Source: a virus. Taken from it: DNA of 64,000 bases. Of this stretch, positions 44,112 through 52,716 are shown in pieces. A program made the translations under genes and the position numbers. Location: the IMG/VR virus record IMGVR_UViG_3300008262_000226, positions 1 to 64,000 of that record; one strand, 5' to 3'. The notes under the pieces are model-generated. The model was not told where the DNA came from. It did no database searches and was given only the letters and a program-made list of their open reading frames with translations. Numbering within the stretch: the first letter of the stretch is position 1; every line of letters begins with the position of its first letter.

Positions 44112-45094
44112 ATTATATTGACACCAAGTATATTGGTTTGGTCTCTTCACAACTCCTTAAGTTTACTGAGAAAAAGAAAGGCACCTACAACTTTCGTTGC
44201 CCATATTGTGGCGACTCAGAGAAGAAGCAGAATAAAGCACGGGGGTATCTCTTTTCTATGAGAGATAGTTTTGTTTTCAAGTGTCATAACTGCGGCGTTA
44301 CTCGTAACTTTTCTCAGTTTCTCAAAGATCAAAGTGTAAATCTTCATGATGAGTATGTCATGGAGCGTTATAAAGAAGGTATGACGGGTAAGAACTATCA
44401 GGTGAAGACACCTGACTTCAAACCATTTGTCACTAAACCAGTGTTCAAGAAGAATATTTTTAGTGAACTGTTAAATATCGATTCCCTAAATACTACACAC
44501 CCAGCAAAGCAATATCTGCTCGACCGAAAGATACCAGAGAAATACTTCTCAAACTTCTATTACGCAGAAGACTTCAACGCTTGGGAAAAGAACGATAATA
44601 AAATTAAAGAACCTAGAATTATACTCCCACTAATCTCGGAAGATGGAAATGTATTCGGATATCAAGCAAGGTCTCTTAACAAGAATGCAAGCCTTCGCTA
44701 TATCACTACCATCTTGGATAAGCAATATCCTAAACTATTTGGACTTGATCGTATAGACAAAAATGAAAATATCTACATTACGGAAGGACCGTTTGACTCC
44801 CTCTTCATATCTAACTCGCTTGCTATGTGTGGAGCTGATGTTAATCTTGGTGACTGGGGGATTAACGATCCTACTTGGATATACGATAACGAACCAAGAA
44901 ACAAACAAATCGTCGAGCGTATTAACAAAACCATACAGCACGGAAATAAGATAGTTATCTGGCCAGATAGTGTCAAAGAAAAAGATATCAATGATATGTT
45001 TCTGGCTGGTCATAACGTGCAATCTATGGTAGAATGTAATACCTATTCTGGTTTAGAAGCACAAGTAAAATTTAATCTCTGGAAGAAAATATGA
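44108..45094 (+). CDS. 61: gp61 DNA primase
   Basis: A 328-residue primase that makes RNA primers with gp41 helicase. N-terminal zinc site FRCPYCGDSEK and CHNCGVT; TOPRIM core ITEGPFDSLF near residue 220 and an acidic pair in KEKDINDMF. ATGA overlap on both sides (coiled-coil gene and nrdA). Confidence 0.9.
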   Translation: MNYIDTKYIGLVSSQLLKFTEKKKGTYNFRCPYCGDSEKKQNKARGYLFSMRDSFVFKCHNCGVTRNFSQFLKDQSVNLHDEYVMERYKEGMTGKNYQVKTPDFKPFVTKPVFKKNIFSELLNIDSLNTTHPAKQYLLDRKIPEKYFSNFYYAEDFNAWEKNDNKIKEPRIILPLISEDGNVFGYQARSLNKNASLRYITTILDKQYPKLFGLDRIDKNENIYITEGPFDSLFISNSLAMCGADVNLGDWGINDPTWIYDNEPRNKQIVERINKTIQHGNKIVIWPDSVKEKDINDMFLAGHNVQSMVECNTYSGLEAQVKFNLWKKI

Positions 45095-47403
45095 GCAACG
45101 GTATCAAAGTTAAAAAGCGTGACGGATCTACAGAATCTCTTAACCTTGATAAGATTCACACGATGGTAGAATGTGCCTGTGGTAGTCTTGCAGGAGTATC
45201 GCCATCTCAAGTAGAAATTCAATCTGGTATTCAATTCTATGATGGCATTACCACAAACGAAATTCAAGAAATTCTTATCAGGTCGGCTAGTGACCTCATC
45301 GATCTTGACGCTCCAAATTATCAGTATGTTGCTGCTCGTCTCCTTTTGTTCGGTTTATATAAGCAAGTCTTTGGAGCTGATTGGAAGCACGGGTTCCCAT
45401 CTGTAGGAGAGCATTTGACCAAAGGCATTCTTAAAGGTATTTACGATAAGGAGCTTGCTGGTAAATATACTGACGAAGAGTGGGATAAGATTAATAGTTT
45501 TATTGACCACGATCGTGACTATCTTTTCACCTATGCTGGTCTTCGCCAGGTGGTAGATAAATATCTGGTGCAGGATAGAAGCAGTGGAAGTGTTTTTGAG
45601 ACTCCCCAGTATGCTTATATGTTGGTTGCTGCCACTATCTTTGCAGAGTATCCCCAAGTAAATCGTCTATCTTATGTCAAGCGATACTACGACGCAATCA
45701 GCAAGCACAAAATCAACGTTCCCACACCTATCTTGGCAGGGGTTAGAACTCCACTTCGACAATTTGCGAGCTGTGTTCTTGTTGATAGTGATGACACCCT
45801 CGATAGCATCTTTAGCAGTGACATGGCTATTGGTCGTTATGTTGCTCAACGCGCAGGAATCGGCATCAACGCAGGTCGCATCCGTGCTCTCAACAGTAAG
45901 ATCAGAGGGGGAGAAGTATCGCATACTGGGGTTATACCGTTTCTCAAAAAGTTTGAAGCGACTGTCAGATGTTGTACGCAGAATGGCATACGAGGTGGAT
46001 CCGCGACAGTACACTTCCCAATCTGGCACAAAGAAATAGAAGATATCATTGTATTGAAAAATAATAAAGGAACCGAAGATAACCGTGTTCGTAAGTTAGA
46101 CTACAGCATTCAAATCAGCAAACTGTTCTATGAGCGATTCATCCGTAACGAAGACATCTCTCTCTTCTCACCACATGACGTGCCTGGTCTTTCAGATGCT
46201 TTTGGGCTTCCTGGTTTTGACGAGTTGTATGGCGTTTACGAACGAGATGCTTCTATTCCAAGAAAAACTATTGGCGCTCAAGAACTATTTCTTTCACTCC
46301 TAAAAGAGAGAGCAGAGACTGGTCGTATCTATATTATGAATATCGACCACTGCAATGAGCACTCTTCTTTCAAAGATAAGGTTTGGATGAGTAACCTCTG
46401 CCAAGAGATTACCCTACCAACCAATCCTCTACAGCACATTGATGATATCAATGGTGAGATTGCTCTGTGTATTCTCTCTGCTGTCAACGTAGGTAAGATT
46501 AAGCATCTCGATGACTTAGAAGAACTCTGTGACCTATCTGTAAGGGCGCTGGATGAGTTGATTGATTACCAAGAGTATCCCGTGGTTGCTGCTGAAGCAT
46601 CCACCCGTAATCGCCGTTCACTGGGTATTGGTTACATCGGTCTTGCTCACTGGTTAGCTCGTCATCAAGTTAAGTATTCTGATGATTCTGCTGCTCATCT
46701 GGTGCATAATCTTACTGAAGCATTTCAGTACTATTTACTGAAGGCTTCTAATCAACTTGCTATTGAGAAAGGTAAATGTGGTTACTTTAGTCGCACTAAG
46801 TATGCAGATGGAATTCTTCCAATCGATACATATAAAAAAGATGTAGACGAAATCGTTCCACATAATCTCCACTATGATTGGGAAAATCTTAGACAATCCA
46901 TCTTGGCACACGGTCTCAGGAACTCAACACTGTCCGCACAAATGCCTTCAGAGAGCAGTTCCGTTGTGTCAAACGAGACAAATGGAATCGAACCTCCCCG
47001 TGCCTTCCTGTCCGTTAAGAAGTCGAAGAAAGGTGTTCTTAAGCAGATTGTTCCCCAGTATCAATCTCTTAAAAACTACTATACACTTCTTTGGGATATG
47101 CCTGGGAATACTGGTTATATTAATATTGTTGCAGTTATGCAGAAGTTCTTCGATCAAGCGATTTCTGGAAACTGGTCGTATAATCCAGAGCATTACGAAG
47201 ATGCTGAAGTTCCTGTTAGTGTGATGGCACAAGATCTTCTCAACACATATAAGTATGGTTGGAAGACATCTTACTATCAGAATACATATGATATCAAGAA
47301 GGAGGAAGACGACGAAGAGAAAAAGAAATCAGTGGAAAGTTTACTTAATTCAATTCTAGAAGGAGCACAAGAGGAGGAAGACTGTGACAGTTGCAAAATT
47401 TAA
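45091..47403 (+). CDS. nrdA: Ribonucleotide reductase class I alpha subunit
   Basis: A 770-residue large subunit that makes dNTPs from NDPs. An N-terminal ATP-cone (KVKKRDGSTESLNLDKIHTM), active-site stretch with SCVLVDSDDTLDSI, and the C-terminal redox pair CDSC just before the stop are present. It lies between primase and nrdB and overlaps nrdB by 20 nt. Confidence 0.95.
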   Translation: MSNGIKVKKRDGSTESLNLDKIHTMVECACGSLAGVSPSQVEIQSGIQFYDGITTNEIQEILIRSASDLIDLDAPNYQYVAARLLLFGLYKQVFGADWKHGFPSVGEHLTKGILKGIYDKELAGKYTDEEWDKINSFIDHDRDYLFTYAGLRQVVDKYLVQDRSSGSVFETPQYAYMLVAATIFAEYPQVNRLSYVKRYYDAISKHKINVPTPILAGVRTPLRQFASCVLVDSDDTLDSIFSSDMAIGRYVAQRAGIGINAGRIRALNSKIRGGEVSHTGVIPFLKKFEATVRCCTQNGIRGGSATVHFPIWHKEIEDIIVLKNNKGTEDNRVRKLDYSIQISKLFYERFIRNEDISLFSPHDVPGLSDAFGLPGFDELYGVYERDASIPRKTIGAQELFLSLLKERAETGRIYIMNIDHCNEHSSFKDKVWMSNLCQEITLPTNPLQHIDDINGEIALCILSAVNVGKIKHLDDLEELCDLSVRALDELIDYQEYPVVAAEASTRNRRSLGIGYIGLAHWLARHQVKYSDDSAAHLVHNLTEAFQYYLLKASNQLAIEKGKCGYFSRTKYADGILPIDTYKKDVDEIVPHNLHYDWENLRQSILAHGLRNSTLSAQMPSESSSVVSNETNGIEPPRAFLSVKKSKKGVLKQIVPQYQSLKNYYTLLWDMPGNTGYINIVAVMQKFFDQAISGNWSYNPEHYEDAEVPVSVMAQDLLNTYKYGWKTSYYQNTYDIKKEEDDEEKKKSVESLLNSILEGAQEEEDCDSCKI

Positions 47404-48565
47404 ACTAACCGAGACCACCCCATCAGTTGAAGGGATGACTGTTTTTAATACAAAACATGTAGATGTAAAGAAGCAACCGATGTTTTTCGGTGCTCCTCTT
47501 GGAATTCAAAGGTATGATACCTACAAGTATCCTATCTTTGATAAGCTAACTCAACAGCAACTTGGATACTTTTGGAGACCTGAAGAGGTTTCTCTTCAGA
47601 AGGATCGTGCTGACTATGCTACTCTTCGCCCAGAACAAAAGCATATCTATACTTCCAATCTAAAGTATCAGATTATGCTTGACTCTGTTCAGGGTCGCGG
47701 ACCTGGCATGGCATTTATTCCCTACTGCTCTCTCCCAGAACTAGAGTCAGCAATGACTATCTGGGAAACAATGGAGATGATTCATTCTCGTTCGTATACA
47801 TATATTATAAAGAATATCTATTCTGATCCATCTGAAGTATTTGATACTATTCTTGATGATCAGAATATCCTTGAAAGGGCGAAGAGTGTAACTGAAGCAT
47901 ATGATGACTTCATTCGTGCGGCACAAGATTACTCATCTGGTAATCAGTGGCAACATCAACTAGAAGGTGTGCCAGCTGCCAAAGAAACTCTCTATGATTT
48001 AAAGCGTAAACTCTATCGCGCTGTAGTTAACGTAAACATTTTAGAGGGAATTAGGTTCTATGTTTCGTTTGCATGTTCGTTCGCTTTTGGCGAACTTAAA
48101 CTTATGGAGGGATCCGCTAAAATTATCTCTCTCATCGCAAGAGACGAAAGCCAGCATCTTGTTCTTACACAGAACATTATCAAGAACTGGCTTAATGGGG
48201 ATGACCCAGACATGCTTCAGATTGCTAAAGAAGAAGAAGCATGGACAGTAGAACAGTTTAAAAAGACTGTTGATGAAGAGAAAGCATGGGCGCAGTATCT
48301 ATTCAAGGATGGCAGCATCATTGGATTGAATGATAAGTTGCTCAACTCTTACGTTGAGTATATTGCCAACCGTCGTATGCGAGCAATTGGTTTGAAGCCT
48401 GTGTTTGATACTCCTATGTCAAACAATCCACTGCCATGGACTCAGCACTGGTTATCATCTAAGGGTCTACAAGTTGCCCCACAAGAAACAGAGGTTGAGA
48501 GTTATGTCATTGGCGGTATTAAACAGGATGTTAAGAAAGATACTTTCGCTGGTTTTAAACTGTGA
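47384..48565 (+). CDS. nrdB: Ribonucleotide reductase class I beta subunit
   Basis: A 393-residue radical-bearing subunit. Metal ligands are seen in EMIHSRSYTYI and in RDESQHLVL. I chose GTG at 47384 because AGGAGG lies a few bases upstream inside nrdA; the ATG 17 codons later (MTVFNTKHVDVKKQ) resembles the usual cyanophage start and is the alternative. Co-transcribed with nrdA. Confidence 0.9.
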   Translation: MTVAKFKLTETTPSVEGMTVFNTKHVDVKKQPMFFGAPLGIQRYDTYKYPIFDKLTQQQLGYFWRPEEVSLQKDRADYATLRPEQKHIYTSNLKYQIMLDSVQGRGPGMAFIPYCSLPELESAMTIWETMEMIHSRSYTYIIKNIYSDPSEVFDTILDDQNILERAKSVTEAYDDFIRAAQDYSSGNQWQHQLEGVPAAKETLYDLKRKLYRAVVNVNILEGIRFYVSFACSFAFGELKLMEGSAKIISLIARDESQHLVLTQNIIKNWLNGDDPDMLQIAKEEEAWTVEQFKKTVDEEKAWAQYLFKDGSIIGLNDKLLNSYVEYIANRRMRAIGLKPVFDTPMSNNPLPWTQHWLSSKGLQVAPQETEVESYVIGGIKQDVKKDTFAGFKL

Positions 48566-48684
48566 GAAAAAGAGAGATAGAAAAACTAGAGAAACTTCTA
48601 AAGGAAGGTCCGAAGAGTCTATCACAAGCGTGGATACTCGCAGCACTCAAAAGAAAATTCCAGACCCCTGGTTTAACTGAATAG
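48562..48684 (+). CDS. Possible 40-residue protein after nrdB
   Basis: A short frame that starts with GTG overlapping the nrdB stop and codes for a basic helical peptide ending QTPGLTE. No ribosome site is obvious. Evidence is limited to the tight coupling and sensible composition. Confidence 0.35.
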   Translation: MRKREIEKLEKLLKEGPKSLSQAWILAALKRKFQTPGLTE

Positions 48685-48712
48685 ATAAATACCTCCATCA
48701 TGGAGGTTTTTT
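48684..48712 (+). promoter_or_regulatory. Late promoter GATAAATA overlapping a terminator hairpin
   Basis: GATAAATA at 48684-48691, then a hairpin (48691-48696 with 48702-48707) and six T. A late transcript from this promoter would begin within or after the hairpin, so termination affects only upstream transcripts. Confidence 0.6.
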
Positions 48713-48715
48713 ATT

Positions 48716-49069
48716 ATGAATCCAAGTTCAGCAAAAGCGAAAGGTCGCCGTCTGCAACAATGGGTAAGAGATAAACTTATTGAGATGCTTGAGGTTCACC
48801 CAGAAGATATAGAATCTCGTAGCATGGGTGCTGGCGGCGAAGACCTTATCATGGCTCGTGCTGCTAGGTTAAAGTTTCCTCATAGCATCGAGTGCAAAAA
48901 CGTGGAGAAGCTAAATATATGGGATGCCTATGAGCAGGCATCTGTCAACTCTGGTGACTATGAACCTCTCGTTGTAATTAAAAAGAATGGAAAGAAACCA
49001 CTAGCAGTGGTAGACGCAGAGTATTTCATTAGTTTATTCGGAGAGAAAAATGACTCTAGATCTTCATAA
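48716..49069 (+). CDS. PD-(D/E)XK nuclease/resolvase-like protein
   Basis: A 117-residue protein with the nuclease core: GAGGEDLIM (acidic strand), then SIECKN (the E-x-K), followed by a helix with EQASVNSGDYEPLVV. Size and motifs match Holliday junction resolvase-like or Vsr-like small nucleases. It is late by its promoter and could resolve DNA branches before packaging. Overlaps the next gene by 20 nt. Confidence 0.75.
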   Translation: MNPSSAKAKGRRLQQWVRDKLIEMLEVHPEDIESRSMGAGGEDLIMARAARLKFPHSIECKNVEKLNIWDAYEQASVNSGDYEPLVVIKKNGKKPLAVVDAEYFISLFGEKNDSRSS

Positions 49070-49721
49070 CTTTTTTAAATTTTATGATGATGGTAATGCG
49101 AATCACGTTGCAGCAGTTCAATGGTTAGAAGATAACCTACCTGCTCAATTTTTAGACGATTCGGAGACTGACTGGATTGGTATCTTTAGAACTAAACCAC
49201 CAACTCCAGCAGTGCTCGATGTTCCATACTTTAATCAAGTAGATAACTACAGAGATGCACATAGAACCTGTAACAGTTCATCGTGCGCTATGTGCCTTGC
49301 TTTCCTCAAGCCAGGAAGCATCAAAGGCGATGATGAATACGTTAAGAAAGTATTTGCGATTGGTGACACGACTGACCATGCGGTTCAGACAAAGGTTCTC
49401 GCAGGTTATGGTGTTAAGTCACACTTTAGCTATAATCTTTCTTTTGCTGACATTGATAAAAGCCTTGATAGAGGTAAACCAGTTGTTATTGGTATTCTCC
49501 ACAGGGGTTCTTTATCTGCTCCTACTGGCGGGCACATGTGTGTAGTTATTGGTAAGACACCAGACGGCAAAGGATATTATGTTAATGATCCATATGGTTC
49601 ACTCAACGATAACTATACTGGTCCTGTAACGAATGGTAAGAAGACCATTTACACCAAAGCAGTTCTTAAGCATCGTTGGTGCCCAGGTGGCAACGATGGT
49701 TGGGGTCGTATTTTTGACTGA
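49050..49721 (+). CDS. C39-like papain-fold peptidase with shared N-terminal module
   Basis: A 223-residue protein. Residues 1-50 (LDLHNFFKFYDDGN, AVQWLEDNLP, DWIGIFR) form a module also present at the start of the next gene. The rest resembles peptidase family C39_2: Cys in SSSCAMC (about 77), His in GGHMCVVIG (about 165) and Asn/Asp in NDPYG. Likely a cell-wall or virion-associated peptidase. GGAG ribosome site. Confidence 0.7.
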   Translation: MTLDLHNFFKFYDDGNANHVAAVQWLEDNLPAQFLDDSETDWIGIFRTKPPTPAVLDVPYFNQVDNYRDAHRTCNSSSCAMCLAFLKPGSIKGDDEYVKKVFAIGDTTDHAVQTKVLAGYGVKSHFSYNLSFADIDKSLDRGKPVVIGILHRGSLSAPTGGHMCVVIGKTPDGKGYYVNDPYGSLNDNYTGPVTNGKKTIYTKAVLKHRWCPGGNDGWGRIFD

Positions 49722-49738
49722 TAATAAGGAGAACAATA

Positions 49739-50410
49739 ATGGCTAGAATCGATTTACACAACTTCTTCAAGTTTTACGACGAGAAGAACCCTAACCATGT
49801 AAAAGCAGTTCAATGGTTAGAAGACAATTTACCAGTTAAATATCTAGAAGATAACATTGATTGGGCGGAGATTTACAGAGGAAAAAAGGGTAATGCTGCA
49901 CCAGCTACCGCTGCTGCAGCTTCTGCTCCTGTAGTAGGTGGTGATGATGTTCCACAAATGGGCATCAAATTAGTAAAAGAGTTTGAAGGATGTAGATTAA
50001 ATGCTTACCCTGATCCTCTTTCTGGTGGTCTACCAATCACTATTGGTTGGGGTTCCACTAGAGATAAGAATGGCAAACCATTTCAGATGGGCGATAGTAT
50101 CACTCAAGCAGAAGCAGATGAGCTACTGATTGAAGAAGCAAAACATCACTTCCTTCCTGCACTTCGTAAGATTCCACACTGGAATGAAATGTCAGATGGC
50201 AAAAGAGGTGCTCTACTTTCTTTCGCCTATAATCTTGGCGCTGGTTTTTATGGTGGTGATAATTTTAATACTATTACTCGTGTTCTAAAAAATAAAGAAT
50301 GGGATAAGGTGCCCGATGCGCTTTACCTCTACAGAAATCCTGGTTCAAATGTAGAAGCAGGATTAGCACGTAGAAGAAAAGCAGAAGGTGAGGCTTGGAA
50401 AAAAGGTTAA
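49739..50410 (+). CDS. GH24-type lysozyme with shared N-terminal module
   Basis: A 223-residue protein. Residues 1-50 copy the module of the preceding gene (IDLHNFFKFYDEKNPNHV; AVQWLEDNLP). After an Ala-rich linker, residues 78-223 are a T4-lysozyme-like muramidase: catalytic E in VKEFEGCRLNAYPDP, with the usual GWGSTRD following, and the C-terminal GLARRRKAE. Likely endolysin or virion lysozyme. GGAG ribosome site. Confidence 0.85.
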   Translation: MARIDLHNFFKFYDEKNPNHVKAVQWLEDNLPVKYLEDNIDWAEIYRGKKGNAAPATAAAASAPVVGGDDVPQMGIKLVKEFEGCRLNAYPDPLSGGLPITIGWGSTRDKNGKPFQMGDSITQAEADELLIEEAKHHFLPALRKIPHWNEMSDGKRGALLSFAYNLGAGFYGGDNFNTITRVLKNKEWDKVPDALYLYRNPGSNVEAGLARRRKAEGEAWKKG

Positions 50411-50428
50411 TCACATTCAACAGGAACA

Positions 50429-50794
50429 ATGGCAGAACCACAGAAAAAGGAAAAATGTATGAGCACTATTGTTAGAATTACTGTATTGAGTTGGAGTGCT
50501 GCTCTACTTACGGCATCATATGCTGGTCTACTCGCTAAGATGGATCCAACATTTATTGCTACAGTATTTACAGCTGCTGCTGCAACCTTTGGGGTAGACA
50601 CTCTAAAGAAAGGAGATGACAAAGATGGAGATCAACCTCGTAGAGCCCCTGAGATCACCTCAGTTGAACCAACTCCAGAACCAGAACCTCCAGCAGAACT
50701 CGTTGCCGACTCTTCAGCGACCGCAGGTTGCCCAAACTGTGATTCAGGGGATACCCCAGACTACAGTAGAGCAGCTGCCCGCCCCGAAGTTTGA
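50429..50794 (+). CDS. Holin-like small membrane protein
   Basis: A 121-residue protein with two hydrophobic segments (about 13-36 and 39-58) separated by a short turn, then a charged Pro/Glu tail. Size, topology and place directly after the lysozyme make a holin likely, without sequence proof. An ATG at 50459 (MSTIVRITV) is an alternative start. The last 179 nt overlap the next gene in another frame. Confidence 0.5.
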   Translation: MAEPQKKEKCMSTIVRITVLSWSAALLTASYAGLLAKMDPTFIATVFTAAAATFGVDTLKKGDDKDGDQPRRAPEITSVEPTPEPEPPAELVADSSATAGCPNCDSGDTPDYSRAAARPEV

Positions 50795-51515
50795 GGCTCC
50801 TCCTATAACACAAGGTCTGGCACTTCCTGTTTTCAGGATGCCAGACCCTTCAATAAAATATCCTGTGATCAATGTTCCGACGCAGGAAGAGTTTGATGCG
50901 GCTGTAAAAGCAGAAAGAGAAAAAAATCAACCACAAGAACAAGAAAAGAGTAGAGGATTACCTGACGCTAAACCAGTTGAGATGCCACCAGCGATTCAAC
51001 AGGTAACACCTATAGAAACAAAAGCAGAGATACCAGCAGACAAACCTAGCGTTACTATTGCTGGATTGAATATAGACTTACCAGACCCCTCTCTCGTCGC
51101 CACGGCTGGTGCTGTGGCAGTTGTGACGACTGCTGCTACCATGGCATCTACGGCAGTTCTCAACGTGCTTAAGAATGCTGCTGAACCTATGATACGAGAG
51201 GCAACAAAGAATAAGTTTAAAATTAAAATTAAACAAGTCAAACCAGTTCTACATTATGTCATGTCAGAAGGAGGGCATGTTGATATATTTGAATACTCAT
51301 CAGAAGGAACTCGTTTGGTAGCACAGACAGATAACGTAGAGCAGTATATTCGTGATCAAATAGATACGAATACCCTTTACGAAATAGAGAACAAAGTTAT
51401 TATTGATGATGTGATGAGTGATAAGTTCACAAAAGAAGGCAGGGAAAGATTCAAAGGTCTCTTTGCCCCACCTAAAAAGATTGCTAAAAAATTATCTGCT
51501 CGCCTTTCTTTTTGA
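50616..51515 (+). CDS. Pro-rich protein with central membrane segment
   Basis: A 299-residue protein: a Pro/Gln-rich N-terminal 145 residues, a hydrophobic stretch about 158-185 (VATAGAVAVVTTAATMASTA) and a basic C-terminal domain. The long overlap with the holin-like gene recalls spanin-type nested genes, but topology differs. The ATG at 50625 is another possible start. Converges on the SNase gene with a 24-nt overlap. Confidence 0.5.
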   Translation: MTKMEINLVEPLRSPQLNQLQNQNLQQNSLPTLQRPQVAQTVIQGIPQTTVEQLPAPKFEAPPITQGLALPVFRMPDPSIKYPVINVPTQEEFDAAVKAEREKNQPQEQEKSRGLPDAKPVEMPPAIQQVTPIETKAEIPADKPSVTIAGLNIDLPDPSLVATAGAVAVVTTAATMASTAVLNVLKNAAEPMIREATKNKFKIKIKQVKPVLHYVMSEGGHVDIFEYSSEGTRLVAQTDNVEQYIRDQIDTNTLYEIENKVIIDDVMSDKFTKEGRERFKGLFAPPKKIAKKLSARLSF

Positions 51516-51911
51516 TTCTAGTAAAGCAAAATCTTTTTGTTTTGTGCCACCATCATATTCCCAAGCATATCCTTCAGCAATCATTTGATTATTGATAGAT
51601 GTTGCTTCTCCATTGATATACAGATGACCGATGATACGACCATACTTTTCGGTGCTATCAGGTAGTTCTGTTTTGATAATGATATCTTTGGCAAACTCTA
51701 ATCTATCTTTGAGCCATGCTTTAACTTCAAGACCAAGTTTCTTTTCATACGCATCAGTTGTTCTGCTCTCTGGGGTATCGATACCAGCAAGACGAATTCG
51801 CTTAGTAAGGGAGATATCAAAACCGAGATCAATATCAGCGTCAATAGTGTCGCCATCTACTACCTTGTGAACTGAACGTATTCTATAAATGTAAGGATCT
51901 TTGTCTGCCAT
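51492..51911 (-). CDS. Thermonuclease-like (SNase domain) protein
   Basis: A 139-residue Staphylococcal-nuclease-fold protein on the minus strand. The catalytic set is visible: R in IRLAGIDTPESR with E of PES, and R in EKYGRIIGHL. No signal peptide is seen, so it probably acts inside the cell, on host or phage DNA/RNA. It ends a minus-strand run of genes. Confidence 0.85.
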   Translation of the reverse strand: MADKDPYIYRIRSVHKVVDGDTIDADIDLGFDISLTKRIRLAGIDTPESRTTDAYEKKLGLEVKAWLKDRLEFAKDIIIKTELPDSTEKYGRIIGHLYINGEATSINNQMIAEGYAWEYDGGTKQKDFALLESKRKASR

Positions 51912-52123
51912 TAGAAAGGAAACTTAATACTTCCTGTATTTAGTTTAGGAATAGGTAGTTTCTCAAATGCCTTGTTGACCTGCTTCTCTACGACAGCACC
52001 AACAAATTTTTCAGGATTATCGAGAATCTTTTGTGCTTTTTGATAAGTAATGAAAGCACCGACTCCAATAGCAACACTGAATCCTAGACTTGTGATTGAT
52101 AATGCTAGTGATAAGTATTTCAT
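51911..52123 (-). CDS. Small single-pass membrane protein
   Basis: A 70-residue protein with an N-terminal hydrophobic segment (about 3-27) and a basic, helical remainder ending KLNTGSIKFPF. One-base overlap with the SNase gene and 4-nt overlap with the gene before it show a tight operon. Function unknown. Confidence 0.55.
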   Translation of the reverse strand: MKYLSLALSITSLGFSVAIGVGAFITYQKAQKILDNPEKFVGAVVEKQVNKAFEKLPIPKLNTGSIKFPF

Positions 52124-52314
52124 TCTGATACCTCTATTGCTGTAATGGCATCTACATACACGCCAGTTCTATCTGACTTTGTTACTGCTTCGTCTGCAGT
52201 TTCAAATCTCATTGCTTTTGAAATGTCTCCTGTCCACTTAGGAGAGTCATTTTCATTGTCTTGGAAGTAAAGACAATCTCCACCAAAGACTTCTCTTGCT
52301 GCTATGTATTTCAT
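52120..52314 (-). CDS. Small protein, unknown
   Basis: A 64-residue protein. I chose the internal ATG at 52314 (MKYIAAREVFGGDCLYF) because it makes the canonical ATGA overlap with the gene before it and has GGTGGA at good spacing; the frame opens four codons earlier. No motif recognised. Confidence 0.55.
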   Translation of the reverse strand: MKYIAAREVFGGDCLYFQDNENDSPKWTGDISKAMRFETADEAVTKSDRTGVYVDAITAIEVSE

Positions 52315-52511
52315 TCGTTCCACCATCCTTCTTCTTTATGTATAAAAACTTTCAAATCTTTTACATACTTTCTTAATATTTGTGCTTGTTCTTCATGCCA
52401 CATATCACCTGTCTCCATACGAAGACGAGTGTGGTTGTCTATGGCTTTGAGTATTTGGTGGATTGGAGCATTCCAGCATTCCCTCTTAGGGGTGTTCCAT
52501 TCTCTTGGCAT
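52311..52511 (-). CDS. Small protein, unknown
   Basis: A 66-residue protein with many Trp, His and Glu residues. It overlaps the 59-residue frame at 52439-52618 by 73 nt and hands over to the next gene by an ATGA overlap. Function unknown. Confidence 0.5.
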   Translation of the reverse strand: MPREWNTPKRECWNAPIHQILKAIDNHTRLRMETGDMWHEEQAQILRKYVKDLKVFIHKEEGWWNE

Positions 52512-52618
52512 GGGATAACAAGTGAGTTTATATCATTATAACGAAGATATTCAAGTTGACATTGCCCAGGGCTAATCTCAACATAACCAACAATCATAAA
52601 AGCAATAAATTCCATCAT
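52439..52618 (-). CDS. Small 59-residue protein, minus strand
   Basis: A short frame beginning MMEFIAFMIVGYVEISPGQC, with a hydrophobic start and two later Cys/Pro-rich parts. Its ATG overlaps the stop of the 33-residue gene upstream (ATGA), which supports translation. It overlaps the 52311-52511 gene, so the C-terminal part could be non-essential. Confidence 0.5.
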   Translation of the reverse strand: MMEFIAFMIVGYVEISPGQCQLEYLRYNDINSLVIPCQENGTPLRGNAGMLQSTKYSKP

Positions 52619-52716
52619 TTCTTTTTGCCACCGTTCTTTGCTTTCTTCGCTGTAGCATTACCAGAGTTCTGCTTGGCATTAGCAGACTTGCCTTTTTTAT
52701 TTTTTGGCTTGCCCAT
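52615..52716 (-). CDS. Very basic 33-residue peptide
   Basis: A 33-residue Lys/Asn-rich peptide (MGKPKNKKGKSANAK and so on). Preceded on the minus strand by a late promoter sequence and followed by an ATGA-coupled gene. Could be a DNA-binding or virion peptide; evidence is limited. Confidence 0.45.
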   Translation of the reverse strand: MGKPKNKKGKSANAKQNSGNATAKKAKNGGKKK

